From: Alteromonas sp. a30
GTDB lineage: Bacteria > Pseudomonadota > Gammaproteobacteria > Enterobacterales > Alteromonadaceae
Assembly (NCBI RefSeq): GCF_026788005.1
Contig: NZ_JABEPE010000008.1
Coordinates: 124,001 to 188,000, forward strand
DNA length: 64,000 nt
Reading direction: 5' to 3'
The notes below the pieces were generated by a model. That model searched no databases, was not told where the DNA came from, and saw nothing but the letters and a program-made list of their open reading frames with translations. Shown here in pieces: positions 9,278 through 16,905 of this stretch. How positions within the stretch are numbered: the stretch's first letter is position 1; every line of letters begins with the position of its first letter. Made by a program: the position numbers and the translations under genes.

Positions 9278-10159
9278 TTAAATCAAATAAACGAAGACAA
9301 ACAAACACACCCACACCACATCCACAAAATGCCAGTACCAACTTGTCGCTTGAAAAGCGAAGTGATTCTTAGAAGTGAAGTGACCGCTCAATACTCGTAA
9401 AAACATGATAATCAACATCAAGGTTCCCAGAGTAACGTGCATTCCATGAAACCCGGTGAGCATGAAAAACGTATTGCCATAAACCCCCGCATCAAGCGTT
9501 AGCCCCATTTCTGTATATGCATGTATATACTCTTCCACTTGCAGGGTTAGGAACACGATGCCGAGCAAGATTGTGGCTCCTAAAAATAGCGTCAGTTTTT
9601 TTCGATTGTTCTGTTCCAAACCAACATGGGCGAAATGACAAGTCACAGAAGAAATTAATAAAATGATGGTGTTATAAAGTGGTAAACCCGCAGCCCCCAT
9701 GGCTTGGGTTTCTGTGCCTCCTGGCGTTTTTACTAAGGGCCAAATTGCCTCAAAACTCGGCCATAACACTTCTGCGGTCATCGCATTATTTGAAGCCCCT
9801 CCTAACCACGGCACAGAAAACACGCGCGCATAAAACAGCGCACCAAAAAACGCCGCAAAAAACATCACTTCAGAGAAAATAAACCAGCTCATACCCTGAC
9901 GGTACGAGCGGTCTAGCTGCTTGCTGTATAGTCCTGACATTGACTCATCAATTTGGTTTTTGAACCAACCAAACAACATCACCAGCAATATCAGCACCCC
10001 AACTCCGAGCGTTACCCCTCCATATCCCTCTTTGTCTTTGGTGACTTCCACCACAAAATTTCCTGCTCCAACAGCAATAAGAAATAGAGCCACTGCACCA
10101 ACAAACGGCCATGGACTTTGGTCGGGAACGTAGTATTTTTCGTATTCTTGTTCAGACAT
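9278..10159 (-). CDS. coxC: Cytochrome c oxidase subunit III
   Basis: This 293-aa subunit III has about seven membrane helices. Typical motifs are SPWPF near the start, the FFGALFYAR region and the C-terminal GFHGMHVTLGT and WYWHFVDVVWVCLF. The ATG at 10159, preceded by GGAGAG, is preferred to an upstream TTG. It follows ctaG after 18 bp in the oxidase operon. Subunit III lacks redox centres and stabilises the proton-pumping core. Confidence 0.95.
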   Translation of the reverse strand: MSEQEYEKYYVPDQSPWPFVGAVALFLIAVGAGNFVVEVTKDKEGYGGVTLGVGVLILLVMLFGWFKNQIDESMSGLYSKQLDRSYRQGMSWFIFSEVMFFAAFFGALFYARVFSVPWLGGASNNAMTAEVLWPSFEAIWPLVKTPGGTETQAMGAAGLPLYNTIILLISSVTCHFAHVGLEQNNRKKLTLFLGATILLGIVFLTLQVEEYIHAYTEMGLTLDAGVYGNTFFMLTGFHGMHVTLGTLMLIIMFLRVLSGHFTSKNHFAFQATSWYWHFVDVVWVCLFVFVYLI

Positions 10160-10177
10160 AATTCTCTCCAATGGCGC

Positions 10178-10777
10178 TTACTTCTGGCCCATTTGGGTTG
10201 AGCCAGTTGTAGTACCAGTGACGTCATAAAGGGTGTAATTTAAAGTGAAAACTTCAATGTCCTTCGGCAGGTCAGGGTCAACATAAAAACGCATTGGCAT
10301 CACCACTCGTTGACCTGCAACCAAAGGTTGTTGTTCAAAGCAAAAGCATTCTGTTTTGTTTAAATAAAGCGCGGCTTGCCCTGGCGACACCGACGGCACC
10401 GCTTGAGCAATAACATCGCGGGACTCAGAGTTTCTGAGCACAAAGTCAGCCTGATACATTTCCCCGGGGTGAACAACCATCCGTTTGATAACCGGCTCAA
10501 ACTCCCAAGGAATCTGCTTGTTGGTTCGTGTAATGAACTCCACGACGACTTCTCGACTTTGGTCAATCTCGACATTGGTATAAGTTGCCGCAGTATCATT
10601 TGTTTTGCCGTTAATACCAGTAATGTCACAAAACACATCGTATAAAGGCACCAACGCAAAACCAAAACCAAACATGCCAAACACAACAACCACTAGCTTC
10701 CCCACCAATTTGGCATTATTCGGTTTCGCTGATTGAGGTGGCCTTTGCCCTTTTGACTGTTCTTCTGGTTGCATCAT
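10178..10777 (-). CDS. ctaG: Cytochrome c oxidase assembly protein CtaG/Cox11
   Basis: This is a 199-aa protein with one N-terminal membrane helix (residues 26-46) and a periplasmic immunoglobulin-like domain. The CuB-delivery motif CFC is at C144/C146 (ECFCFEQQ), and C50 near the membrane is a third cysteine typical of the family. It inserts CuB into subunit I, encoded immediately upstream (6 bp). Two adjacent start codons (10777, 10774) are possible. Confidence 0.93.
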   Translation of the reverse strand: MMQPEEQSKGQRPPQSAKPNNAKLVGKLVVVVFGMFGFGFALVPLYDVFCDITGINGKTNDTAATYTNVEIDQSREVVVEFITRTNKQIPWEFEPVIKRMVVHPGEMYQADFVLRNSESRDVIAQAVPSVSPGQAALYLNKTECFCFEQQPLVAGQRVVMPMRFYVDPDLPKDIEVFTLNYTLYDVTGTTTGSTQMGQK

Positions 10778-10783
10778 CGCTCC

Positions 10784-12385
10784 CTACTTCACTTCTGGAG
10801 GCGTTTCAAACGTATGATATGGCGCTGGTGATGGCACTTCCCATTCCAACCCTTTCGCGCCGTCCCATACCCGTGCATCTACCGCTTCACCTTGTTTGCG
10901 ACAAGCTTTAATCAATAACGCCAAGAAAATAAGTTGCGACAAGCCAAAGGCAAAACCACCAATACTGATCCACTTGTTGAAATCAGCAAACTGCAACGCA
11001 TAATCAGGGATACGGCGCGGCATACCTGCCAAACCTACAAAGTGCATTGGGAAAAACAACACATTGACCGAAATTAACGAACACCAGAAATGCCACTTAG
11101 CAAGGGAGATGTCGTACATTTTGCCCGTCCATTTTGGCAACCAGTAATACACCGCCGCCATAATCGAAAAGATAGCACCGGTCACTAACACATAATGAAA
11201 GTGTGCAACCACAAAATAGGTGTCGTGATACTGGAAGTCGACTGGCGTAATCGCCAACATCAATCCAGAAAAGCCACCAATGGTAAATAACACAATGAAC
11301 GCTAATGCAAACATCATCGGCATTTCGAAGGAAAGCGAACCACGCCACATGGTCGCCACCCAATTAAACACTTTCACGCCCGTTGGCACAGAAATCAGCA
11401 TGGTTGCGATCATAAAGAACAACTCACCAAATAACGGCATTCCCGTAGTGAACATATGATGCGCCCAAACAATAAACGAAAGTAGCGCTATGGATGCCGT
11501 GGCGTAAACCATCGAAGCATAGCCGAACAAAGGTTTTCGCGAGAAGGTCGGTACAATCTGCGAGATAATGCCAAAAGCTGGCAAAATCATGATGTATACC
11601 TCGGGATGACCGAAGAACCAGAAAATGTGTTGGAACATCACTGGGTCGCCGCCACCTGCGGCATCAAAAAAGCTGGTCCCGAAGAATTTGTCGGTTAACA
11701 CCATTGTTACCGCACCAGCAAGCACAGGCATTACCGCTATCAACAAAAACGCGGTTATCAACCACGTCCATACGAATAACGGCATTTTCATTAAGGTCAT
11801 GCCCGGTGCGCGCATATTAAAAATGGTCACAATGACGTTAATTGCCCCCATAATGGAGCTGATGCCCATTATATGGACCGAAAACACAAACAAACCCGTT
11901 GAATCATTACTGTAGGTGGTTGATAGCGGTGCGTAGAAGGTCCAACCAAAGTTAGGGCCGCCGCCTTCTAAGAATAAAGAAGACAGAAGAATCAAAAAAG
12001 CAAAAGGCAGTATCCAAAAACTCCAGTTGTTCATTCTTGGCAGCGCCATATCCGGCGCACCAATCATCATTGGCACCATCCAGTTTGCTAACCCTGTAAA
12101 AGCGGGCATAACTGCACCAAACACCATGATCAGACCGTGTACCGTAGTCATTTGATTAAAGAAGTTCGGGTCAACTATTTGTAATCCTGGCTGAAATAGC
12201 TCAGCACGGATCACCATTGCCATCGCACCGCCAATCAGAAACATGATAAAAGCGAACCATAAATACAAGGTGCCAATATCTTTATGATTAGTAGTAAACA
12301 ACCAACGTTTAATGCCCGCAGGCGCATGATGATGGTCGTCAGAATGCTGATTATCTGAATGAACGTCGTCACTAATAGAACTCAT
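10784..12385 (-). CDS. coxA: Cytochrome c oxidase subunit I
   Basis: This is a 533-aa heme-copper oxidase subunit I with 12 membrane helices. The N-terminal THVHGL-like low-spin heme ligand region (MTTVHGLIMVFGA), the WFFGHPEVYIMILP block with the His-Tyr cross-link, the adjacent HH pair (VWAHHMF) and the HFHYVLVTGA heme ligand block are all present. It houses heme a, heme a3 and CuB and carries out O2 reduction with proton pumping. Upstream coxB is 12 bp away. The retained Glu/Tyr motifs indicate an A-type oxidase. Confidence 0.97.
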   Translation of the reverse strand: MSSISDDVHSDNQHSDDHHHAPAGIKRWLFTTNHKDIGTLYLWFAFIMFLIGGAMAMVIRAELFQPGLQIVDPNFFNQMTTVHGLIMVFGAVMPAFTGLANWMVPMMIGAPDMALPRMNNWSFWILPFAFLILLSSLFLEGGGPNFGWTFYAPLSTTYSNDSTGLFVFSVHIMGISSIMGAINVIVTIFNMRAPGMTLMKMPLFVWTWLITAFLLIAVMPVLAGAVTMVLTDKFFGTSFFDAAGGGDPVMFQHIFWFFGHPEVYIMILPAFGIISQIVPTFSRKPLFGYASMVYATASIALLSFIVWAHHMFTTGMPLFGELFFMIATMLISVPTGVKVFNWVATMWRGSLSFEMPMMFALAFIVLFTIGGFSGLMLAITPVDFQYHDTYFVVAHFHYVLVTGAIFSIMAAVYYWLPKWTGKMYDISLAKWHFWCSLISVNVLFFPMHFVGLAGMPRRIPDYALQFADFNKWISIGGFAFGLSQLIFLALLIKACRKQGEAVDARVWDGAKGLEWEVPSPAPYHTFETPPEVK

Positions 12386-12397
12386 AAGCCGCGCCTC

Positions 12398-13552
12398 CTA
12401 AATGCCATTAACCACGGCGTTTACATCTTTCGCCTGCACCGTTTCACCTGTGTTATTGCCCCACGCATTGCGCTCATAGGTAATAACCGCGGCTATTTCT
12501 TTCAGCGACAATTGCTTAGCAAAAGACGCCATCGCCGTTCCAGAAACGCCATTCACCACAATATCGATATGCTTGGCTTTATTATTCAACGCAATACTAC
12601 TGCCTTTAAGTGCAGGAAAAGCCCCCGGCAAACCTTCGCCATTTGGCATATGGCAAACTGCACAAGCCTTCATATAAACCTTCTCGCCGACTGTCATCAA
12701 CTCATCCATATCCATATTCATTGCCAAAAGTCGTTGTTCTTCTTCCTTCGCTTTACGACGCACTAATTCCTGCTCTTCCACCCATTTCGCATACTCTGCG
12801 GGCTCTTTTGCAATCACCACAACTGGCATAAAACCATGATCTTTTCCGCACAGTTCAGCGCACTGACCCCGATAAATACCGGGTTTATTGACGCGCGTCC
12901 AAGCTTCATTAATAAAGCCCGGATTAGCATCTTTTTTAACGGCAAAATCAGGAACCCACCAAGAATGAATTACGTCATCAGACGTAATTAAGAAACGAAC
13001 TTTTCGATCGGTAGGAATAACCAACGGCCTATCGACTTCAAGCAGGTAGTTTTCACCTTTTTTGAGCTTGTTATTAATTTGCTCACGCGGCGTAGCAAGC
13101 AGGGAATAGAACTCAATATCGTGATCACGGTACTTGTAATGCCACTTCCATTGAGAACCTGTCACCACAACAGATACATCTGCCGCACTGGCATCCTCCA
13201 TTGCGATTAACGTACGAGCGGCAGGCACAGCCATAAACATCAGGATGAGAAAAGGCACAACGGTCCAAGCAACTTCAATTTTCACACTTTCATGAAAATT
13301 TGCAGGCTTAGCACCTTGGGATTTTCGATGGAACAGGATGGAATACAGCATCACACCGAAAACAACTACACCGATCACCGCACAAATCGTGAGAATGATC
13401 ATGTGTAAGTCATAAACTTGATGACTAATGTCAGTCACCCCTTGACGCAGATTCAATTGATAAGGCTCTCGTTGCTGTTGGTCTGCTGCCCAAACAGGCA
13501 ATGCAAACACCACGAGCAAAAGCCTCAAGCTAAACAAGTTGAGTCCAGACAC
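12398..13552 (-). CDS. coxB: Cytochrome c oxidase subunit II with fused cytochrome c domain
   Basis: This 384-aa subunit II has a signal peptide (to about residue 23), two transmembrane helices (about 50-72 and 96-116) and a cupredoxin domain. All CuA ligands are visible: H196, C231, E233, C235, H239, M242. A C-terminal cytochrome c domain follows with a CxxCH heme site at 297-301 and a charged linker in between. The fused heme domain makes this a caa3-like arrangement in which electrons pass from soluble cytochrome to CuA through the attached heme. It is the first gene of the oxidase operon, and its promoter lies in the gap shared with cas3. Confidence 0.96.
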   Translation of the reverse strand: MSGLNLFSLRLLLVVFALPVWAADQQQREPYQLNLRQGVTDISHQVYDLHMIILTICAVIGVVVFGVMLYSILFHRKSQGAKPANFHESVKIEVAWTVVPFLILMFMAVPAARTLIAMEDASAADVSVVVTGSQWKWHYKYRDHDIEFYSLLATPREQINNKLKKGENYLLEVDRPLVIPTDRKVRFLITSDDVIHSWWVPDFAVKKDANPGFINEAWTRVNKPGIYRGQCAELCGKDHGFMPVVVIAKEPAEYAKWVEEQELVRRKAKEEEQRLLAMNMDMDELMTVGEKVYMKACAVCHMPNGEGLPGAFPALKGSSIALNNKAKHIDIVVNGVSGTAMASFAKQLSLKEIAAVITYERNAWGNNTGETVQAKDVNAVVNGI

Positions 13553-13998
13553 GCGCTAAATCCCCCCACTTCCCCATTTTATATATTTAGGTTTACTTTA
13601 TTTTTGAGTAGAAGCTGTGTTAACGAAGGCAAGAAATAAACAAAGGCTTGTAACCACGGATCGTCACTGTTCCAACAAGCACTTCAATCGTCCGACTTAC
13701 CCTAAAAAATCGATATTTGTTAACACCTTGTAAATTGAGTAAAGCAGGTAATGTTCAATTTTCAAGGAAATAAAGAGATATTTTTTCGTACAGAAGTCGT
13801 ACCAAACTTTTTTTGATTACACCTTTCCCAGAAAAGAAAGTGTATAAATAAACACTTTTTAATTGACAGCCAAGATGCGCTAGACCACAATTTTCACCAC
13901 TTAAAAAAGGACATAAATAAGACCTATTTTATATACGGATTGAGGGTAAATATTCCCAGAGTGGTGTTTTAAGTGAAAAATAAAGGACTCAGGAACCA
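13553..13998. other. Divergent intergenic region between coxB and cas3
   Basis: This 446-bp AT-rich region must contain the coxB promoter (minus strand) and the cas3 promoter (plus strand). The best plus-strand candidate is annotated separately. At 13875-13886 it holds ATGCGCTAGACC, which recurs exactly at 23756-23767 on the far side of the CRISPR locus. No gene or structured RNA is apparent. Confidence 0.5.
13863..13891 (+). promoter_or_regulatory. Candidate cas3 promoter
   Basis: A perfect -35 TTGACA (13863-13868), a 17-bp spacer and a -10-like CACAAT (13886-13891) lie about 107 bp before the cas3 start. The -10 matches the consensus at only four of six bases, so this is tentative. Confidence 0.4.
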
Positions 13999-16473
13999 AT
14001 GAAAGAATATGTAGCTCATATAAATAAACAAGGAAATGTTCAATATCTAAAAGATCATTTAAGTGAAACCAGCTACTTCTCAGCTCAATTTGCAAACAAA
14101 ATTGGTTTGAAAAATGCGGGATTAATACTGGGGTTACTACACGACTTCGGTAAATATGCGCAAAAATTTCAGAGCTACATAAATTCCGCAGAAGGTCGAA
14201 TTAATCCAGATGAAGACGAATGGGTGGATTCAGGCAAACTAAAAGGAAAAGTTGATCACTCTACCGCTGGCGCTCAGTACCTTTATCAAAAGTTATCTCA
14301 ATTAGCACAAAACAAAGGGTACGGGGAATTAGTCGGCCAGATGCTTGGCATTTGCATCGCGTCCCATCACAGTGGGTTAATTAACATCATTGGCATGGAT
14401 AATACCCTAACATTCTTCAAACGTATCAATAAGATAGACGATGATACACATCTCCAAGAATGCATAGAAAAAGCCGATGCCGAAATATTACAAGTCGCCG
14501 ATAAGCTACTAAGCGTTGATCTGATAAAAGAAGTGATCGGCTTCACAAATCAATTTAATGCCCACTTTGGCGAGTTGGGGAAACCATACAAAAGCCAACA
14601 AGCGCAATTTCACCTTGGTTTTCTCACGCGATTCTTATTTAGTTGCCTAATTGATGCCGACAGATTGAACAGCGCTGAATTTGAAGAACCAGAAAGAAAA
14701 GAACAAAGAGAACAAAACACGCAACCTGTTGATTGGACACGGCCCATTAACGCCCTTGAAGCATTTATCGCTAAGTTCAGCGATCAGGAACATTACGTTA
14801 ATAAAATACGAGCGGAAATCTCCGAGCAGTGTTTAAACCATGCATCAAAACCTCAAGGGTTATACACACTAACCGTACCTACAGGGGGCGGTAAAACCTA
14901 TGCTAGCTTACGCTATGCATTGCACCATGCTAAAACGCATCTGCTTGATCGCATCATTTTTGTTATTCCTTACACCTCCATCATTGAGCAAAACGCACAA
15001 GCTATTCGCAAAGCCTTTGAAGATGATGCAGAGCTACAATCATGGGTGCTTGAGCATCACTCAAATTTAGAACCTGATAAACAAACATGGCATAGCAAGT
15101 TAGTATCGGAAAATTGGGACTCCCCTATAGTCCTCACCACCTCGGTTCAACTGTTAGAAGCGATGTTTGCAGGTGGTACAAAGTCGGCTCGCAGGTTACA
15201 CCAGCTGGCAAAGAGCGTTGTTATCTTTGATGAAGCACAAACCTTGCCCATTAAATGCACACATATGTTCTGCAACGCTATCAACTTTTTAACCCATTAT
15301 TGCCAAACCACTGTGGTGTTGTGTACCGCCACACAACCGGGTTTAAACGAATTAAAACGCTCGGAAAGGGGCATGTTAGCACTCTCAGAACATAGTGAAA
15401 TTATTGGCGACTACCAACGTTACTACCAGCAACTTCAAAGAGTGGAAATACACAATGAATGCAAAGCTGGCGGCTGGAGCTTAGAAGAACTCACCGAACT
15501 CGCTACACAGCAGTTTGCCCAAGAAGGCAGTTGCCTTGTTATTGTGAACACCAAGAACTGGGCCAAAAATCTTTATAACGCATGTGCAGAACAAGTCGAC
15601 TCGGGTGCACTATTTCATCTCAGCACAAACCAATATCCAATACACAGGAAAGCATTATTGGAAGAAATCAAAACGCGTTTAGCAAACAAGTTGCCAGTGC
15701 TATGCATATCAACACAACTAATAGAGGCGGGCGTCGACGTTGATTTTGCCAGTGCAATTCGCTTCCTCGCAGGGCTAGATAGCATTGCTCAAGCGGCTGG
15801 GCGCTGTAACCGCTCTGGAAAATTAAAAGACGCAAATGGAATTCAAAGAAAAGGTAACGTATTCATCGTTAACCCTTTTAAGGAAAAAACCGACTTACTG
15901 CCCGACATCGAAGCTGGAAAAGAAAAGGCGCTTTCGGTGTTAAACGCTGGCTACGACGACCCTCTTTGCCCTGCGGCAATCAAACAATATTTCAAGGAAT
16001 ACTACTATAACCGCTCTAACGATATGGCTTACCCAATTGGCGATAAAACGAGCATGGACAATCTGCTGGATTTATTAAGCAACAGAAAACGTTGCCTTGT
16101 GCCTGATTCACGAGAAAAGCACAAAAAAGTACCGCTTATGAGACATGCTTTCATGGATGCAGGAAAACAATTTGAAGCCATCGACGCTCCAACCCGCGCA
16201 CTTATTATTGAGCATGGTAAAGGCGTTGAAATTATCTCGGAGCTGTTATCAGTAGCAAAAGAGTTTAACGCAACCCGCTTTTACGAATTACTTAGAAGCG
16301 CACAACAATATTCAGTCAATGTGTTTCCTAACGTGTGGAAACAATTGGAACAAGAAAACGCAATCGAAGAAATACAAGGGGAAGGCATTTTCTATCTAAC
16401 CGAACGTTATTACCACGAAGCGTTTGGGTTAAGTACAGAAGTAGTAGGAAAAATGAGTGACTTCTCTTTATAA
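13999..16473 (+). CDS. cas3: Type I-C CRISPR-associated helicase/nuclease Cas3
   Basis: This is an 824-aa protein with an N-terminal HD nuclease domain (HDFGK near residue 49, ASHHSG near 120) and a C-terminal superfamily 2 helicase. The helicase shows Walker A VPTGGGKTY, the DEAD-like Walker B FDEAQTLP, a CTATQPG motif III and the arginine-rich motif VI QAAGRCNRSG. Cas3 is recruited by target-bound Cascade and degrades the displaced strand. The HD-helicase order and length are standard for I-C. AGGA precedes the ATG. A hairpin 4 bp after the stop codon and a separate promoter downstream suggest it is not cotranscribed efficiently with cas5. Confidence 0.95.
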   Translation: MKEYVAHINKQGNVQYLKDHLSETSYFSAQFANKIGLKNAGLILGLLHDFGKYAQKFQSYINSAEGRINPDEDEWVDSGKLKGKVDHSTAGAQYLYQKLSQLAQNKGYGELVGQMLGICIASHHSGLINIIGMDNTLTFFKRINKIDDDTHLQECIEKADAEILQVADKLLSVDLIKEVIGFTNQFNAHFGELGKPYKSQQAQFHLGFLTRFLFSCLIDADRLNSAEFEEPERKEQREQNTQPVDWTRPINALEAFIAKFSDQEHYVNKIRAEISEQCLNHASKPQGLYTLTVPTGGGKTYASLRYALHHAKTHLLDRIIFVIPYTSIIEQNAQAIRKAFEDDAELQSWVLEHHSNLEPDKQTWHSKLVSENWDSPIVLTTSVQLLEAMFAGGTKSARRLHQLAKSVVIFDEAQTLPIKCTHMFCNAINFLTHYCQTTVVLCTATQPGLNELKRSERGMLALSEHSEIIGDYQRYYQQLQRVEIHNECKAGGWSLEELTELATQQFAQEGSCLVIVNTKNWAKNLYNACAEQVDSGALFHLSTNQYPIHRKALLEEIKTRLANKLPVLCISTQLIEAGVDVDFASAIRFLAGLDSIAQAAGRCNRSGKLKDANGIQRKGNVFIVNPFKEKTDLLPDIEAGKEKALSVLNAGYDDPLCPAAIKQYFKEYYYNRSNDMAYPIGDKTSMDNLLDLLSNRKRCLVPDSREKHKKVPLMRHAFMDAGKQFEAIDAPTRALIIEHGKGVEIISELLSVAKEFNATRFYELLRSAQQYSVNVFPNVWKQLEQENAIEEIQGEGIFYLTERYYHEAFGLSTEVVGKMSDFSL

Positions 16474-16476
16474 AGT

Positions 16477-16495
16477 GGCACCCACTAGGGGTGCC
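16477..16495. terminator. Hairpin between cas3 and the putative guide RNA
   Basis: A 7-bp GC-rich stem (GGCACCC / GGGTGCC) with a 5-nt loop starts 4 bp after the cas3 stop. It has no strong T-run on either strand. On the plus strand it could protect or end cas3 mRNA. On the minus strand it lies directly after the guide segment and could define the 3' end of the crRNA-like transcript. Confidence 0.5.
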
Positions 16496-16523
16496 GTTAC
16501 CTATCAACAATGTTTATAGGTTT

Positions 16524-16560
16524 ATTTCAATCCACGTAACCAGAGAGTTCACTGGTTACG
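16524..16560 (-). repeat. Degenerate CRISPR repeat with replaced stem
   Basis: The plus-strand sequence ATTTCAATCCACG at 16524-16536 equals the first 13 bases of the array repeat except for the first base. The array hairpin (7-bp stem CGCTCCC/GGGAGCG, 5-nt loop) is replaced by a 9-bp perfect stem CGTAACCAG (16535-16543) / CTGGTTACG (16552-16560) with an 8-nt loop. Both arms changed together, so the structure, not the sequence, is kept. This is expected if Cas5 processing or Cascade loading is still selected. Confidence 0.85.
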
Positions 16561-16617
16561 AAGCGGGTATTGTCGAACATAAGTAGAGCTAAGTAAAACG
16601 CCTTTGATTATAAACTC

Positions 16618-16637
16618 ACAATATTTATAGGTTTGAA
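16618..16637 (-). promoter_or_regulatory. Predicted Cascade target site with TTC PAM upstream of the cas5 operon
   Basis: Read on the minus strand, TTC (16637-16635) is followed by AAACCTATAAATATTGT (16634-16618). This matches the first 17 nt of the guide with a single mismatch at guide position 12, one of the every-sixth positions that type I Cascade flips out of the duplex. After position 17 the match is lost. TTC is the established PAM of type I-C systems and is on the correct side. A full Cascade footprint (about 35 bp, to roughly 16600) would abut the plus-strand -35 and cover the minus-strand -10. Confidence 0.75.
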
Positions 16638-16638
16638 G

Positions 16639-16667
16639 TTGTTTTAGAAAAGTAATGATCATATTAT
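16639..16667 (+). promoter_or_regulatory. Probable promoter of the 63-aa ORF and cas5-cas8c-cas7c-cas4-cas1-cas2
   Basis: A -35-like TTGTTT (16639-16644) is separated by 17 bp from a good -10 TATTAT (16662-16667), placing the start near 16674, 30 bp before the 63-aa ORF. The -35 begins one base after the PAM of the predicted Cascade target. An alternative -35, TTGAAG at 16633-16638, would overlap the target itself. Confidence 0.5.
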
Positions 16668-16703
16668 CCCTTCGACAAATTAAAGTTCGAGGGGAATTAA
16701 CTA

Positions 16704-16895
16704 ATGAAACATTGGTTGAAGAAACTCAAGAACGCAGTAAGGACAGCAGTATCCGTCTTAGTTCTCTGGGATAAAGGCTTCAAAGTATTTGATGTATTGA
16801 GAAAATTTGAACGTATCAGTTGGGTAATCGAACTCGCGCTAGAGAGATCGATGCAAATAGTTACAACGATACTTTCATGGTGGGAGAACAAGTAA
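16704..16895 (+). CDS. Unrecognised 63-aa basic, tryptophan-rich protein preceding cas5
   Basis: This ORF is preceded by a strong GAGGGGA ribosome-binding site 8-9 bp before its ATG, and its stop codon overlaps the AAGGA of cas5, so it is very likely translated and coupled to cas5. The product is small and basic (about 12 Lys/Arg against 6 Asp/Glu) with five Trp residues (4, 22, 40, 59, 60). Its alternating hydrophobic and charged residues suggest amphipathic helices, and residues 14-22 could insert in a membrane. It carries several rarer codons (AGG, AGA twice, CTA, ATA twice). I do not recognise it as a known Cas protein. Its place directly behind a promoter targeted by a crRNA-like RNA makes a Cascade-controlled toxin or a regulator possible, but nothing in the sequence proves either. 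Confidence 0.65.
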   Translation: MKHWLKKLKNAVRTAVSVLVLWDKGFKVFDVLRKFERISWVIELALERSMQIVTTILSWWENK

Positions 16896-16905
16896 GGACT
16901 GCAAA

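Larger units (their letters stand above)
16477..16600 (-). ncRNA. Putative stand-alone crRNA-like RNA (pseudo-repeat plus guide) directed at the cas operon promoter
   Basis: On the minus strand a pseudo-repeat (16560-16524) is followed by a guide reading AAACCTATAAACATTGT from 16523 and then by the hairpin at 16495-16477. The 11 nt before the guide, TGGATTGAAAT, equal the 5' handle expected from Cas5-processed repeats of this locus except for the last base. Upstream on the same strand, TATAAT at 16612-16607 could be the -10, giving a start near 16600. No clear -35 is seen. The guide matches the site at 16618-16634 at 16 of 17 positions. Ends are estimates. By analogy with CreA/CreR RNAs it would load into Cascade and repress rather than trigger cleavage, because pairing stops after 17 nt. 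Confidence 0.7.

Noticed and set aside
12359-12831. Plus-strand ORFs opposite coxB and coxA
   Set aside because: They are shadows of strongly conserved oxidase genes on the other strand.
13681-13700. Handle-like ACTTCAATCGTCC upstream of cas3 as another pseudo-repeat
   Set aside because: Only part of the handle matches and no hairpin follows.
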